From assembly GCF_016086655.4 (NCBI RefSeq), contig NC_052138.2, positions 6,138,001 through 6,202,000 on the forward strand: a DNA stretch of 64,000 bases, read 5' to 3'. Below are positions 45,076-56,560 of this stretch, one piece after another. The stretch is from Lepeophtheirus salmonis (lineage: Eukaryota > Arthropoda > Copepoda > Siphonostomatoida > Caligidae). The notes under the pieces are model-generated. The model searched no databases. It was not told the DNA's origin and was given only the letters and a program-made list of their open reading frames with translations. The stretch's first letter is position 1, and every line of letters begins with the position of its first letter. The position numbers and the translations under genes are program-made.

Positions 45076-46325
45076 ATTTAGTAATAAAACAATACCACAA
45101 ATTGGTTTCTAGTTGTTCTTTTTTGATTCGATAAAAATCAGCTTTTTTGTAATTATTTATGCTACTTCAAGTTTTGGGCCTCATTCTGTCCCCTCTGTCT
45201 CTCAAGAGAGCCCACACTCATGAATTAGACATTCACTTCTCAAGAATTAAAGAATAATGATAACAGTTTTTTTACAATAAAAAGCTACGTTTTGGTTTCA
45301 ACTACTAAATGTTTTGCATTCTATTAAGTTGTCATTGAGAAAAAGGACATATTAAACATAGCCTCTTGTGAAGTTTTGGATAGGTGACAAGATTAAGTAT
45401 CTATAGTTTGAGAAAATAGCAATGAAAGTACTCCTACCATTTGCCACTTTGGATCCCTGTAAAAATGATTTTAAATCCTGGCCGGGTTCGGATATGGGCC
45501 CAAAAATATCACCATCAATTAAAAAATTATTCAAAGTTAAATCTTACTTTTTACAAATTAATGTTTTTATTACTAATTTACTTTGCTCATTTTGTCAGCT
45601 ATGGAATAAATGGTCTAAATAAATGAAAAGTTTAAACAAATGATACAACTATATCTTTTATTTTCAATTAAAACTCTGATCAAATAGTTATTTTAAAACT
45701 GATTGTTGTCCATAGAATAGAAAAAGTTAAATAAACATAGTATAATCATTTATTTGATTTATGAGACTTAATTTGGTCCAGATATGTTCATGTAAATCCA
45801 TAAAAATATTTTTATTCTTTTATTGGGACGTGGATATTTTCTACTATAAGTACAATTTGTAGCGTCCTCAAAAGAATAATGTACTTATAGAAATTGACGA
45901 TAATATATTCGTCGAAGAAAACCAATGTAATTCACAATCTATTTCGATAAACATATATCAAATATACATTTAGGTATACCAAAATAATCAAGAATATTTA
46001 GATAAATTTGGCTGAAAAATGAGTTATAACTTGCCTTTTTATCCACTAAATGAGAAAAATTACATGAAATGCCGGTAAAAATCGTATTTGTTCTTCTGAT
46101 AACATGTTGAAAGTCTGAAAAACAGAACAAAAATAGAAAATTATCATTAAAATATGACGAAAAACTCGTCAATGTAGAGCGTATCTTGGTCAATGGACTA
46201 TGTATAGAGTTGTAGAAAACATAACCCGCCGATATTTAAAAAAACGAAATGGGATAAGAGATTCCGGATAATTTCACAGACTATGTATGTGAAGAAAAAA
46301 ATATAAAAAGATCCTGCTCCTTATC
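45076..46325. other. Spacer with an uncertain frame
   Basis: Overlapping frames at 45352-45622 on both strands (for example FGPISEPGQDLKSFLQGSK on minus) have mixed composition, but nothing identifies them. The rest is A+T-rich DNA. Confidence 0.35.
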
Positions 46326-46329
46326 TAAC

Positions 46330-46395
46330 AACAACATTGTTTACGATGTCAATCCTCAATTCTACTCTAATCCCAACAAGTACTTGCCTTAATAC
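46330..46395 (+). repeat. Family A repeat fragment
   Basis: Contains 'cgatgtcaatcctcaattct' and 'actctaatcccaacaagtac', the middle-distal part of family A. Confidence 0.6.
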
Positions 46396-46840
46396 TTTAT
46401 ACAGATTTGCCCAATGCTGCCCAGAAAATTAAAAAATGACATTAATTCTGAATTTATTTCCTTTTTTTAAAGGTTTAGAGAAGAAAAATTATTCAAGTTC
46501 GTTCGCTCATCTTTCATGTTATTGTAAAAAATCCTTTACAATAAATCATATTATCTCCTTTAAAAAAATGTGCAAATATAAATACTATCATAAAGCAAAA
46601 ATCTTTTTTAAATTTTACATTCTTAATTTTTCATTTCATATGAAAAAGTGGCTTGTTAGTCAAAAAATATGTTATTTAGAAAAAAAAATGGTATTTTAAA
46701 GTTATCATGGACTTGAAGTTCATAAAAATTGTTAACGGAATCATTTTTTGAGCCTTAAAAATATATATGATAAATTCCAGAAAAATACAATGGTATATAT
46801 AATAATACAGAGAAAATATATTTTAACAAATATAAGACCA

Positions 46841-47814
46841 TGCAACAAAATAAAGGTTTTGTAATGCCCGCAGGCTAAAACCCATAATAATTATTGTTGT
46901 ACAAGCCGTAGAACCCGAAAATTACCATTAAAATTTTCAACCTCTAAAGGTTTGGCCTTTAAAGCCTTTAAAAAAAGTTTTAAGGGTATAGCTACGATTT
47001 AGTACCTTATTTCGAGATGAAAGAAATATATACGGATGAAAATAAAAGTCAATAACAAATTGATACTAACATTCAGCATTTGAAAAATGAATTATGTTTG
47101 CTTTCTCTTGATTACAATTAGTAAAAAGTGTAAATATCCACTAAAAAATCAAGTAAAATGAGGTACCTTACTTTGAACCGAACATCTTTTCTTTTTATAA
47201 TTCAAATACTTTATATTCTAGCTGAAGTAATAGAATTTCAAGTTAAAAAAAAGTTTTGATTCAATTGTTTTTTTGTTAATTCAGATTTAAATATTTAATA
47301 AAAAATACAATAAAATAAGGTTGTTAGGTTGCGTCAATATATATTAAATTAATATTCCGGAGAAAAAATTAAATCAATTAATGAATCATTTATTTTGAAT
47401 ATGAAACATCTATAAACTTTTTTTAGTCCCCTAATTTCTTAATTATTTTTTCGTATTAGTATACATATATTATTACTTCAAAACTCATGAAAATTTAAAT
47501 TTTTTTCCCCGGAATATTATTAAGATCTGTATTCAATGCAACCTAAACAGCTTATTTTATTAAAGTTCCTTAATAAATATCAAAAACTTTATTGATCAAA
47601 AATCAATCAAAATAAACCTTTATTTTAAAGTAATTTTTTTTTAAATTGAAATGTAATGACTCTTTTATAAATTCAGCTAGGATATAAAGCACTTTTTTAA
47701 TAAGGTTTTAGAGCCTAAATCTGAAGAAATTGAAAGTTTTAATGGTCATTTTCGTGTTTTATGGCTTAAAAACGATAATAAATGTGGGGTTCAGCGCGCA
47801 ATAATGCTGTTGCA
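46841..47814. mobile_element. 0.97-kb inverted-repeat element without transposase
   Basis: The left arm (46841-46985) and the inverse of the right arm (about 47690-47814) share 'tgcaaca' at the tip, then 'cgaaaatkaccattaaaa' (k = g/t), 'ttttcaa', 'ggcctttaaa' against 'ggctctaaaa', and 'aaaaaagt'. The match is about 65-70% by eye over 120-145 bp. The interior has only A+T-rich DNA. The structure fits an old non-autonomous DNA transposon. Confidence 0.55.
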
Positions 47815-48325
47815 TAGTATAATTTTCCAACTTTGTAGGGTTTTTCAGACTTTTAACAAGCCCCATTTTGGTGTAAATATAAGTTACTTTCCTTTTTTTC
47901 TTCATGAAATTAAACATGACTTAAAAAAATATATGTTGTAACTCTTATCACTTAAGTGTAGAGAGAATATTTTATACTAAAACTTCATGTTTACGCTATA
48001 CAAAAACTATTAAAACTATACAAAATAAATTTTTCACATTAAACATAAATAATTTTAATATTCACGATAAGTTTTTTCTTTGTTTAATAAGTTACTATGA
48101 TAATCTTACAGATATTTAAAAAGAACCATAGCTTACGACTATAAATTTATTATCAAGGATTATTTATAGACCAATTAAAACTTTTTGTAATGATCTACTT
48201 AAGTATATTCATGATAAAACAAATTAGATTTTGTAAGTGGGGTGAGGGGGATATTTAATTATACTTAGCTGTAGTATCCATTGTAAATCTGGAAAATTTG
48301 TATCCCAACATGTCCAACCAATAGT
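47815..48325. other. Spacer without recognisable gene
   Basis: A+T-rich. No motif found. Confidence 0.45.
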
Positions 48326-48329
48326 GTAT

Positions 48330-48660
48330 TTCAGTCATGTTAAAAAAACGAACAGCAACATTCCAGCCTTGACAATTTAAAAAATGTTTAGGAGGATAAC
48401 ATCTTAGCTATATAGAAGATTCATTAGATCAGCTACAGTCAGCTGTGACAAGGGAGGAGGGGGAGAAGGAAATATGAAAGGACATAGGCAAAAATTACTC
48501 TGAGGCCGCTACTCGATTGTAATTTGTGTCCAACAAGGACTTTCAATGAAAACTCTGCAAAAAATCATCGGGGTTACACTCTGTGTGAGCACACACGAAT
48601 GTTCAATCCGGTTTCGAATATAATTGAATGTAGTAAAAAAGGATTTTTACTATTCTGGAG
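48330..48660 (+). repeat. Family A repeat, near-complete copy
   Basis: Order preserved: 'catgttaaaaaaacgaacag', 'atgtttaggaggataacatc', 'cattagatcagctacagtca', 'gctgtgacaagggaggaggg', 'gagaaggaaatat', 'ttactctgaggccgc', 'tccaacaaggactttcaatg', 'gagcacacacgaatgttcaa' and 'atataattgaatgtagtaaa'. One of the best reference copies of the family in the window. Confidence 0.85.
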
Positions 48661-48894
48661 TTAAATAATAATCGAAAACAGTTTAGGAATAGAAAATCCA
48701 TTCTTCTGATGAAGATACCTTCTTGTTGTGGATTAAACAATATTGCACTCATCTTTAACTCACAAATATAGAGCCTTTAATACAAACCTGCAATCAACCA
48801 CATAATCCTATGCTCACAGGAGTACGAGCCACCAAAGTTGCGTTAGTATGCATGATACTAAATTGGTTTATGATTTTTATTTAACTATTAATTA

Positions 48895-48921
48895 GGTATT
48901 AATATATATATATATTAATAC
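48895..48921. repeat. AT palindrome
   Basis: A run of alternating A and T flanked by tattaat and attaata, almost perfectly self-complementary. Confidence 0.8.
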
Positions 48922-48924
48922 ACC

Positions 48925-49190
48925 AAAGTATGTCTGTCGTATGTCTGAAAAAAAAATTAAATGTGTGCACTTTACCCATATAGTGCCCCCTGATATATAT
49001 CATAAACATATTTTGTCTAAAAAATAACAATTTAGTCGTATTAATAAAATATTGCAGGATTTTACAGGTAGCATCGAATATACAGCACGTTTTCTGTTTG
49101 TTTGTGTTATTACTCTCATATGTATATCATAATTCAATTGCATTCACAGTATGATGAGATTTGAATAAAATATATACGCTGGCGTGTAAA
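48925..49190 (+). mobile_element. Helitron-like non-autonomous repeat, partial
   Basis: Starts with 'aagtatgtctgtcgtatgtc', then 'catatagtgccccctgatat', 'aaaatattgcaggatttt' and a tail (acagcacgttttctgttt; tatatcataattcaattgca) in the same order as the copy at 54131-54500. Helitron identity is inferred from that better copy, which has a TCTATACTA-type start. Confidence 0.5.
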
Positions 49191-49255
49191 AAGGAATTAA
49201 CTCTGCCAGGCCTTTAGTAATTGGCATACTGGGAATACTGGTTGGTTTGTTTTTG

Positions 49256-49330
49256 TTAGTGAGCGCTCGAGAGACTAAAGTCCTTCGATCATTTAAAAAA
49301 AAAGCTCTGGGTTCAGAACCCTTATGACAG
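49256..49330 (+). repeat. tRNA-like sequence (degenerate, class II style)
   Basis: 'gttagtgagcgctcgagaga' followed by 'gactaaagtcc' and then 'ctgggttcagaaccctt' resembles the D arm, anticodon arm and box B of a Leu/Ser-type tRNA. An A-run replaces the variable arm, and there is no clear acceptor stem. It is a tRNA pseudogene or SINE head rather than a working gene. gggttcagaaccc is also a perfect short palindrome, so chance is possible. Confidence 0.35.
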
Positions 49331-49339
49331 TATTAAAAA

Positions 49340-50685
49340 TACCCACATAGCCATGGCTAATATTATCTCAATTAGTGTGTATCGTATTACTCCGGAGAGC
49401 CATTTAATATATTTTACTATGTTCCTAAAAAAAATTATCATATTAGAAACTATTGCTTATTACCATACAGTTTTTCGTTTTGTATTACATATATATATAT
49501 AACAAATGATTCTTGTTTGCCCAACAAATTTTTATCCACTAATAGGGACCAATAAAAAAAATTATAAAACTGTGAAAATAAAGTAACAATAACAAATACA
49601 CAATTAGCTTGAATGCAATTTGACTGAAAGATGATATCATTAGCCGCCACATGTCAAAACAAAGTAACTTTAGAGTGAATAATAAAAAGTATATGTATTG
49701 GAGTGCCTCATATTATAATAGTTACCCCACACTTAGCATTGTTACTATGAAAATATTTTGAATTAGAGTTTTTTTAATTTTAAAATGATAATAATTTTAT
49801 TTGAGGTTATTTAATTTATACATCAAATTCCGAATATCAATTTATTAGTATAATTATGCACGAAAAATCTGCGTTTTGTGCAAATTTGTTCTGCATTTTG
49901 TCTCATGCTTTGAGATGTGAGAAGCTCGAAAATCATTTTTTTAGCGATCTAAATACGTATTATACCTTACTTCATTGGTCTTAAAGTGTTTTCGAAAATG
50001 CCATTTCTGATGATTATGTGCAACTTTGGGACAAACAGTAGAAATAAAACCCACGAATGAATGCCAAAAAAGACATTAGATTAAAATAGTATTATTTTTA
50101 AATAATAATTATTTAAAAATTATATAACTATTAACAATACGGATAGTTGAGAGTGTACAATTTTAGTACTGCTAAAAATTGCACCCAGGAGTTAATCTCT
50201 ACCTTCATTGTACTGGACAATCTTGTCACTTAGATGATAAAACATTTATAAAGTATTATCCAAATATAATCATATTTCAGTTTAGAAATTCTGCTATATT
50301 TCCTTTATTCGGACTCTAAAAGATTTCGTCCATACAATAAAAATTATATGCATTGGCTGAGCCGATATGAAGGTTGATGTATTTAAGGATGGCATTTTTG
50401 TAATGAAAAACTATGATTATAAAATGAAAAACAGTTTAACTGGCAGCTGAAATTAGTAAGGGTCTTTATTCAGTAAAATCATTTGTCTAGCTCCCGCCGT
50501 ATTCTTGTGCTCTTTTGTTCTTGACAAAAATGTCTACTCTGGCTATAAATTATAGCCCGCCTTGTATTTTTTAGTTTCCCCGTTTTTATGGTCTTGGTAA
50601 ACTGAAGAGTAAATATTCTTATTTAATACATGAGAAGTGAAATTCCTTTAATACTTTATACAATCTATCATTGATAGATATGACA
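49340..50685. other. Spacer without recognisable gene
   Basis: A+T-rich. No coding motif or repeat match noticed. Confidence 0.45.
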
Positions 50686-50689
50686 TCAG

Positions 50690-50975
50690 ATTGAACATTA
50701 GATTCTGCACATAAAATACGTGGACAAACCCTGAGTATTTCTGTCGAAATTGAAAGTCCTTGTCTGATTTAGAGTGAAGTTAAGGATTGAAACCGGAGTA
50801 ATTCTTTCCTATCTCCTAGTTTATTCTCCCCCGTCACAGCTGATTATAGCTGATCTCATGAAACACCATCACAGCTAAGCTCCTCTCCTCTAAAACATTC
50901 TTTTAATTATCAGAGTTACCATTTTGATTTTTGGTTACTGTATTTTAACATGCCCAAAATGATATCTCCATCAGC
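50690..50975 (-). repeat. Family A repeat copy
   Basis: Contains 'gatttagagtgaagttaagg', 'accggagtaattctttccta', 'tcacagctgattatagctga', 'tcatgaaacaccatcacagc', 'taagctcctctcctctaaaa', 'atcagagttaccattttgat' and 'attttaacatgcccaaaatg'. This is a well preserved minus-strand copy of the 5' two-thirds. Confidence 0.85.
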
Positions 50976-51596
50976 ATCAATTACTATAAATGAGATGGAT
51001 AATTTTAAAAGGAAAGTGTAATTATAGCATTTATTTTCACGTTCCCTCTTAATTAATTTATTAATTCATGATGTTAAATATCTTAGTATATATTTTTGTA
51101 AATAATAAAAACCACCCATAAAAGCAATATAAACAAAACTCCCTCGAATTGTGACATTTTAATCTTTTCAGGCAAGATACATTTACTAAATTTTAATCAA
51201 TATAAAAATTGGGTCACTGATTGGTAGTGTTGCATGTATATATACAAACAGAGCTATAATTCTTAAAAATAATAAAACCAATCATTATTTAAGTAAGTTT
51301 TGGGCATGTTTACATTAAGGATATTAAAATGGTTTAAAACACTATTCAAACATGGCATCATTGATAAATAAACAATCAGATAAGATTTTGGAAAGATAAG
51401 AAAAGCTTCATTAATGTTGTCCAGCTAGCAAAATTAATAACATAAAAGTATTTTGACTAAGTTTCACAGGCAATGTAAACATAAAAATTATTAATACATA
51501 TATACTATTTTAATACAACTGCTCAAGAAGTATATCTTGAGTTTCAACCTATTTTCTTGATTGTAGTTTCATTTATCAAATATTATTATTTTTCAA
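50976..51596. other. Spacer without recognisable gene
   Basis: A+T-rich. No motif found. Confidence 0.45.
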
Positions 51597-51657
51597 ACAG
51601 TTATTATTAACTATTTTTTAACAGTTATTATTAACTATTTTTTAACAGTTATTAACA
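51597..51657 (+). repeat. Tandem repeat, 24-bp unit
   Basis: Two perfect copies of a 24-base unit (starting acagttattattaacta) at 51597-51620 and 51621-51644, plus a partial third copy. Confidence 0.9.
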
Positions 51658-51810
51658 TAGGTATAAAAAATCCAAAATTAGATTGATAAAATATAATTAT
51701 TGTACAAAGGAGAATATGAATTTGATTTGTCAACTCATCAAATTGATACATGAATTTGTGCTAAACCTCAACACGTCATATTAAAGTAGAAAAAAATAAT
51801 TGAGTACAGA

Positions 51811-52180
51811 TATTAGGTTGGGGAATAAGTTTGGTGAGTTTTTATCAAAAAAATGTATTTAAAGAACAAATATTTATAACAATTAATTAATCAATTATAT
51901 ATTCTCCATTGTTGTTCATGGCCTTTTCCTACCAATCCACCAATTTTTTCGATGATTTTCCGCAAAAAACCGTACGGCCTGGAATAGAAGAAGTTGTTGG
52001 ACCATTTTTCAAGGTCCTCTTCAATATGGAATGTAGTGCCTCTCAAATAGTTCGACAGAGAGCGGAAAAGATGATAATCCGTAGGTGCAAGGTCCGGAGA
52101 ATACGGTGGATGGGGGAAAAACCTCCTATTCGAGCTCTTGAAGTGTGGGTTTGACGACTTTTGCAATATGGGCAATAAAA
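51811..52180 (-). mobile_element. Mariner element, 3' end with transposase C-terminus
   Basis: At its left edge TA is followed by 'ttaggttggggaataagt', a mariner-style TIR and in this orientation the 3' end of the element. The minus-strand frame 51891-52175 encodes the transposase C-terminus: PHPPYSPDLAPTDYHLFRS with the third catalytic Asp of mariner's DDD triad (SPDLAPTDYHLF), then LRGTTFHIEEDLEKW and a tail ending KIGGLVGKGHEQQW. The frame is open from the third catalytic region to the stop. The 5' two-thirds of the transposase and the other TIR are missing, so the copy is truncated near 52180. Confidence 0.88.
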
Positions 52181-52504
52181 CAACTCTAATATTTATGTAT
52201 ATAATAGAACAAATGCTTTTGCTTCAGAGTGCTTACTAAAATGATTTATAATCTGATTTGATATGTTTTTAATTTTTTTGAGAGGCTTTTTTTAGAAAGA
52301 GATAAATGAAAAAATTGCAGAGGCATAAAAATATATAGAGAATATAATTTTGTGTTTTTTCAAGAAAAAAAACAAACATGATATTTTCCAAAATAACTTA
52401 TTTTAAAGGTATGCAAATGAATCTCTAAATAAATGTGGTTGTTTAAGTCATATTTTATCTGTATCAAAGAAGGACTAAAAACAATTTTAGTTTAAAGGTA
52501 CAGA

Positions 52505-52610
52505 AAAAAAAAATCTCCAAGACACCCCAAAATACAAATTCTGTGAGGTGGAGGTCAGGGCTGGAGCATTGTTGCATGGACACAAGCTAGAAGTGAGTCA
52601 GACATTTTCT
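52505..52610 (-). pseudogene. Small Tc1/mariner transposase scrap
   Basis: On the minus strand one frame reads SSPDLHLTEFVFWGVLEI (about 52513-52566), close to the SPDLNPLDFFLWGVLE catalytic region, with the catalytic Asp replaced by Glu. Flanking frames are lost. The match is short but hard to obtain by chance. Confidence 0.5.
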
Positions 52611-52619
52611 TCTAGAGAC

Positions 52620-53065
52620 AATTAAAAGCTGACTTTGACAGAGTTTGAGGGTCTTTTTATGCTTCTTGTACTGTCCCAAATATGATACCCTTAATAAAAT
52701 ATTATGCTTGTTATATTTTTTAGTATTCGATTTATCAGTTAAAAATATTGTGCATCTTGTTGTATCTAGCGGGATATTTTTTCTTATGCACTCTGTTGAT
52801 AGGAAAAACACCTATGTCTTTAAGAAAAGAAAGGACATTATATGCTCCCATAACTTACATTTCTGTTTTACTACTTGAGAATACAACAGGAAAAATAAAA
52901 TTAGTTTAATCTCGGATTAAGAATTTTCGAATTTCCCAAGGGAGGAAAGTTCTATAATCTTTCCATATATACGTGCACACATAAATATGTAACCCACTGA
53001 AGAAAATGGTTAAATCTACTTATATATTAATATACATATGTACATATATGTATGTACCATCGAAA
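52620..53065. other. Spacer without recognisable gene
   Basis: No motif. Overlapping opposite-strand frames at 52587-52878 are unsupported. Confidence 0.4.
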
Positions 53066-53067
53066 TG

Positions 53068-53871
53068 TACAGTGCTCGAAAATGAAAACTGCACCTTCTT
53101 TGGGGAACCCAATGTCGTCCTGACATCATTTTTTTTTAATTCCCCATAATATGCTTACAAAAATAAATTCATTCAGTCAATTTCGTCACAATAGAAGAAC
53201 TATACTCGGAGCTGCTGGAGATGTACCTTAGTTTTGAAATAATTAGTAATCAAGGACAAATCAGCAACCGTGACATCTGTAACATTACTGACCAGGAAGA
53301 AGCTGGAGGAATCTCAAAACCCCCGGAGAACTATATCGAGGTCACAAAGGTCACAGGAAGGTCAGAGACGTGGAGTAAGGTGTGCACTATCATTAACTGG
53401 TTCTATCGACTAGGACCATCGTTTCAATTAGAAAGGAACTCGAAGTAAGTGAGATGACAGCTAGTGCATTTGTTAACGAAGATCTCAAATGCCAGTCTTA
53501 CATGATGCAAACCGGCCCGATAAGTGATCTCCCAGCAGTAACAATTTTAATCGGAGTGATTTTTTTTTTGTCTTGACCTATCTTGAGGTGCACACTAATA
53601 GACGTCCCCACACAAATAAGGCAAGACAAGAGGTGGCAATCGAGGTTCACTTCGTATCCATTCCCAGGGAACTCCTCATGAAGGCCTGCTCCAACTTCAG
53701 AGACTGTATTAATACCATAATTAAGGCTGAGGGCAATTATATCGAATCAGCCTGAAAACACATACGGTACAATAAATTTGGTTTTTATTTAAAATAAAAA
53801 TATTAAAAACTACAGATTTTCATGTTATTTTTTTTTTTTTGTAAATACAAGAAAGATCTTCGAGCCCTGTA
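53068..53871 (+). mobile_element. Internally deleted Tc1-like element with TIRs
   Basis: The left end tacagtgctcgaaaatg (53068) and the right end, inverse tacagggctcgaagatc (ending 53871), give TIRs of about 17 bp that start and end with the TA expected for this superfamily. The 804-bp element keeps the transposase N-terminus (53205-53448: SNQGQISNRDICNITDQ, a helix-turn-helix region, then Gly/Pro-containing linker) and the C-terminal tail (53640-53757: FVSIPRELLMKACSNFRD, INTIIKAEGNYIE). The catalytic DDE/D centre is missing, and there are frameshifts between the two parts. Confidence 0.85.
53221..53448 (+). pseudogene. N-terminal part of the deleted Tc1-like transposase
   Basis: An open frame of 75 codons holds the first helix-turn-helix (ISNRDICNITDQEEAG). 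It runs into a segment (SKVCTIINWFYRLG) that should precede the second helix-turn-helix but ends at a stop. A separate frame at 53573-53757 carries the protein's C-terminal end. The two are not in one frame, unlike the copy at 40.4 kb. Confidence 0.65.
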
Positions 53872-53879
53872 TTAATCCC

Positions 53880-54025
53880 ACAAAACAGTTCTATGGCACT
53901 TTGCTGATAACTTTATTGTCGAAAGCCACTTTAACAAAAACTTTATTGCCGAACGGACACTTAGGCAAATGAAAAGTTGGACCAATTGACCCATTGCCAT
54001 ATATCATTTTTCCGAACGGACACAT
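53880..54025. repeat. Irregular 'ttattgccgaacggacac' repeat
   Basis: Variants of one word recur: 'actttattgtcgaaagccac', 'actttattgccgaacggaca' and 'atttttccgaacggacacat', with 'gacccattgccatat' between. G/C content is above the surroundings. The nature of the repeat is unknown. Confidence 0.45.
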
Positions 54026-54130
54026 TGCTGAGTAAATTGATAAATATAACTGATGGTGATTCATACTTTAATTATGACTTCTATTGATGTCAATACAATT
54101 TTTTTTTAAATATGTTTGACTGTTTGAATA

Positions 54131-54500
54131 TCTATACTAAAAAAGCAAAGTTTGTCTTTCTGACTGTCTGAATGTATATATGAATATATGGCAACTAGCC
54201 ATCGGGTTCACTGTACATAGTACTCATCAATGTTTATCTTTAACATATTTGGATCAAAAGAATAACAATGTTGTCATATGAATGAAATATTGCAGGGGTG
54301 AGAATATAGCATTTAATGTGTATACAGGGAGCACTGTATATAGTGCTCCCTGATGTATAATATATAAAACTATTTATGATATAACAAGTAATAATGAAGT
54401 CGAATGAATGAAATATTACGGGCGTGTGCATGTGTAACAAAAGCAGTGTTTTTGTTCTAGTTCTCTTACCTATATCATTCATAAATATAATTCCTGTACA
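54131..54500 (+). mobile_element. Helitron-like non-autonomous element
   Basis: Begins 'atctatactaaaaaagcaaa' and 'gtttgtctttctgactgtc', a start (TC after A) very like 5' ends of arthropod Helitrons as I remember them. It then has two tandem units about 123 bp apart, each with 'ctgtacatagtactc' or 'ctgtatatagtgctccctg', 'aataac/gaagtc', 'gaatgaaatattgcagggg' or 'gaatgaaatattacgggcg'. The second unit's 'gggagcact...agtgctccc' forms a 9-bp stem. The tail matches 49.08-49.17 kb. A CTRR 3' terminus was not proven. Confidence 0.6.
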
Positions 54501-54994
54501 TTTTCAATATATTTTAAGATTCTCCCGAGGTTCTACTCTTTCATTTATTCCAAAAAAAAGTGGCAAAAAATTGACAAAACTAATTATGAGACTGGAATTA
54601 TAAATAAAGAAATAGCAAGTCATACTGATGATATAAAAAACTATCAATTTCGCCAACGACCATCTTGAAAGGATTCTTCCAAGATAGGACTAATAGAAAT
54701 TTTTTGGAACTTGCAATAATATATCTTGTTAGAGCTACAAAACTTGGAATAAAATTCCTTTTTTCCCGTTCCAATGCACCAAGCTTATTGGTTGTCCACA
54801 TTGTTATATAGTTTAAAAATTGGTATATTGAAGTTGTAGTTTAAATTAACTTTTAAAGAGGGACCTGGATAGCAGAACATTTGTACCTTCATCCTTAGTT
54901 AATCTAATGCAAATCAGTTTGTGTTAGAATTGAACGATACAATTATCATTATAAAGTACAAATACTCGGAATTAAATGGATATTTATTGACTAA
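54501..54994. other. Spacer without recognisable gene
   Basis: No motif found. The minus-strand frame 54598-54801 is unsupported. Confidence 0.4.
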
Positions 54995-55279
54995 GTGATC
55001 TACCCCATCCAAATCTCACTTAAGTATATGGAAAACTTCCAATTCTATTACAACAATCTTTCAAAAATTCCCAAAGTGACGTTTCCTGACAGTGTCCCAG
55101 AATTTTATGTAATATTCATAAACTGTCTTAATACTCAACTAATGAATTTGGCTCTAGATCCATTGCTACCCGCTGCAAAAAAAAAAATTCAAAATTTCAA
55201 TTTCCATGGTTTACATATTAAAAATCTACATCCTGACCATTCTGAAAAAAAACCTTTTCGAAAGTATGGGATTTATTGA
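54995..55279 (+). pseudogene. Protein-like frame of unknown product
   Basis: A frame of up to 94 codons (first ATG near 55027) with mixed composition: NFQFYYNNLSKIPKVTFPD, NTQLMNLALDPLLPAAKK, KNLHPDHSEKKPFRKYGI. No domain recognised. The opposite strand of the adjoining DNA (55340-55690) also has a protein-like frame, so the true coding strand is unsure. Confidence 0.3.
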
Positions 55280-55339
55280 TGACGTATAAGATACTCCCTT
55301 TCCTATATGCTACATGAATAAGTGTCACAAAATTCCTCC

Positions 55340-55690
55340 CAAAAAAATTATCCATAAAATTTAACCAACTCACCCAGGTATTTGACGTACAATAGAACTT
55401 AGGAACTACCCAAGAAATCCTCTTTTCCTCTTAGAAGACTTATTCAAAGAGTTGACTATAGCTATCCAAGGATTGATATGATTTTGACAATACATGTTCT
55501 CAACAAAATTTGATATATCTGTAATAGTAATATTTGATGATTCCAGGTTACTCTTCCTTAATTCAAGATGATAATATTGGAAAAATTCCAAAGCCATCCG
55601 TGATGAAAGAAATTTTCAAGTAAATTTGGTAACGAATACCCCATTAAGATATAACTTAATTTGAAATTCTGTTGGTTTTTCCATCGTATA
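55340..55690 (-). pseudogene. Protein-like frame of unknown product, minus strand
   Basis: The minus-strand frame reads MEKPTEFQIKLYLNGVFVT near 55680, one stop, then the 63-codon ORF 55406-55597 (FFQYYHLELRKSNLESSNI; NFVENMYCQNHINPWIAI), another stop, then more open sequence to about 55340 in the same frame. Interrupted but consistent reading suggests an old coding exon or element ORF. No family recognised. Confidence 0.32.
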
Positions 55691-55699
55691 CGGATTTGG

Positions 55700-56275
55700 A
55701 CTTTAATATTTACAATAGTTTAATTAAATAATCCTACTTATATTTTTATTTATTGAGAAATATTCAATTTATATATCTCTCCTTTCTATCTTATTTCAAA
55801 TTAACATCTGTGGTAATTAACTTGTAGGGAAACTACAAATTATTGAGTAATATTATTTGTTACTTAATATTCTTCAACTATTATAATTAAGAATTGTAAT
55901 AGGAGACCAGCTTTATACTGAATGGATTTAAATTGTAAAAAAAAAAGTACTCAAAATGTGCATATGAGCAATGATACTTTTTGGAGGAGGATTTGAAATT
56001 TTGTACACCTATGGAGAAACGATATATGGGACTTATTTTACATACAAAATTAAGGATCAATCCAAGGCAAGCAAATACTTTTTTTCAGGACGAAAATGTG
56101 TAAACTGCAAAAACAGCACGTTCTTGATTTATTCATTTTATCTTTAACTTTTTTGTAGTCTAATTCACATTAAAAATATTTTTTTCTAAAAACAACATTA
56201 ATCTTTCTTAGAAAATAATATCATCTTAAAAAAAAATTTTCATGGACTGTTTACACAATAATTGAGGAAGAAGTC
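55700..56275. other. Spacer without recognisable gene
   Basis: A+T-rich. No motif found. Confidence 0.45.
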
Positions 56276-56279
56276 ACTA

Positions 56280-56560
56280 TTTTTGATAAAATCTGAACAT
56301 TTTTTCCATGCTAACTTGGCTATACTTGACAAGACCGTTAATTAGAGTGGCAGGAGATAACTTATAGCAACGCTTCAGGACTACAAAAAATACGGGACTG
56401 TGTTTTTATCACTCTGGGACTTTTGGACTTTCCTTTAATACTTTTACTTCTCGTTCCAACTTTTGAAGACATCGTAGATTGTGTTCTTTGGATATTTGAG
56501 CATATTCTTTATGCACAGTAGGCTGTGTTCCATGTCAGCAAATTCGATGATAGTGTTCCT
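56280..56560 (-). pseudogene. Tc1-like transposase N-terminal fragment
   Basis: On the minus strand from about 56535, CIKNMLKYPKNTIYDVFKSW reads as the first helix-turn-helix of a Tc1-like transposase. After a short Lys-rich linker comes a 'KSQSDKNTVPYFL'-type segment, matching the RSDK..TP.FL motif before the second DNA-binding region. 'LKRCYKLSPATLINGLVKY' follows in another frame. Stops and frameshifts are present. The catalytic part is absent. Confidence 0.58.

Noticed and set aside
49256..49330. Functional Leu/Ser tRNA
   Set aside because: An A-run replaces the variable arm, the acceptor stem is missing, and the box B match is also a simple palindrome. Kept only as a low-confidence tRNA-like sequence.
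1319..54455. CRISPR-like arrays from the short tandem repeats
   Set aside because: Repeats at 1.3, 18.8, 51.6 and 54.2 kb are directly adjacent or long-unit tandems with no unique spacers. The window is eukaryotic.
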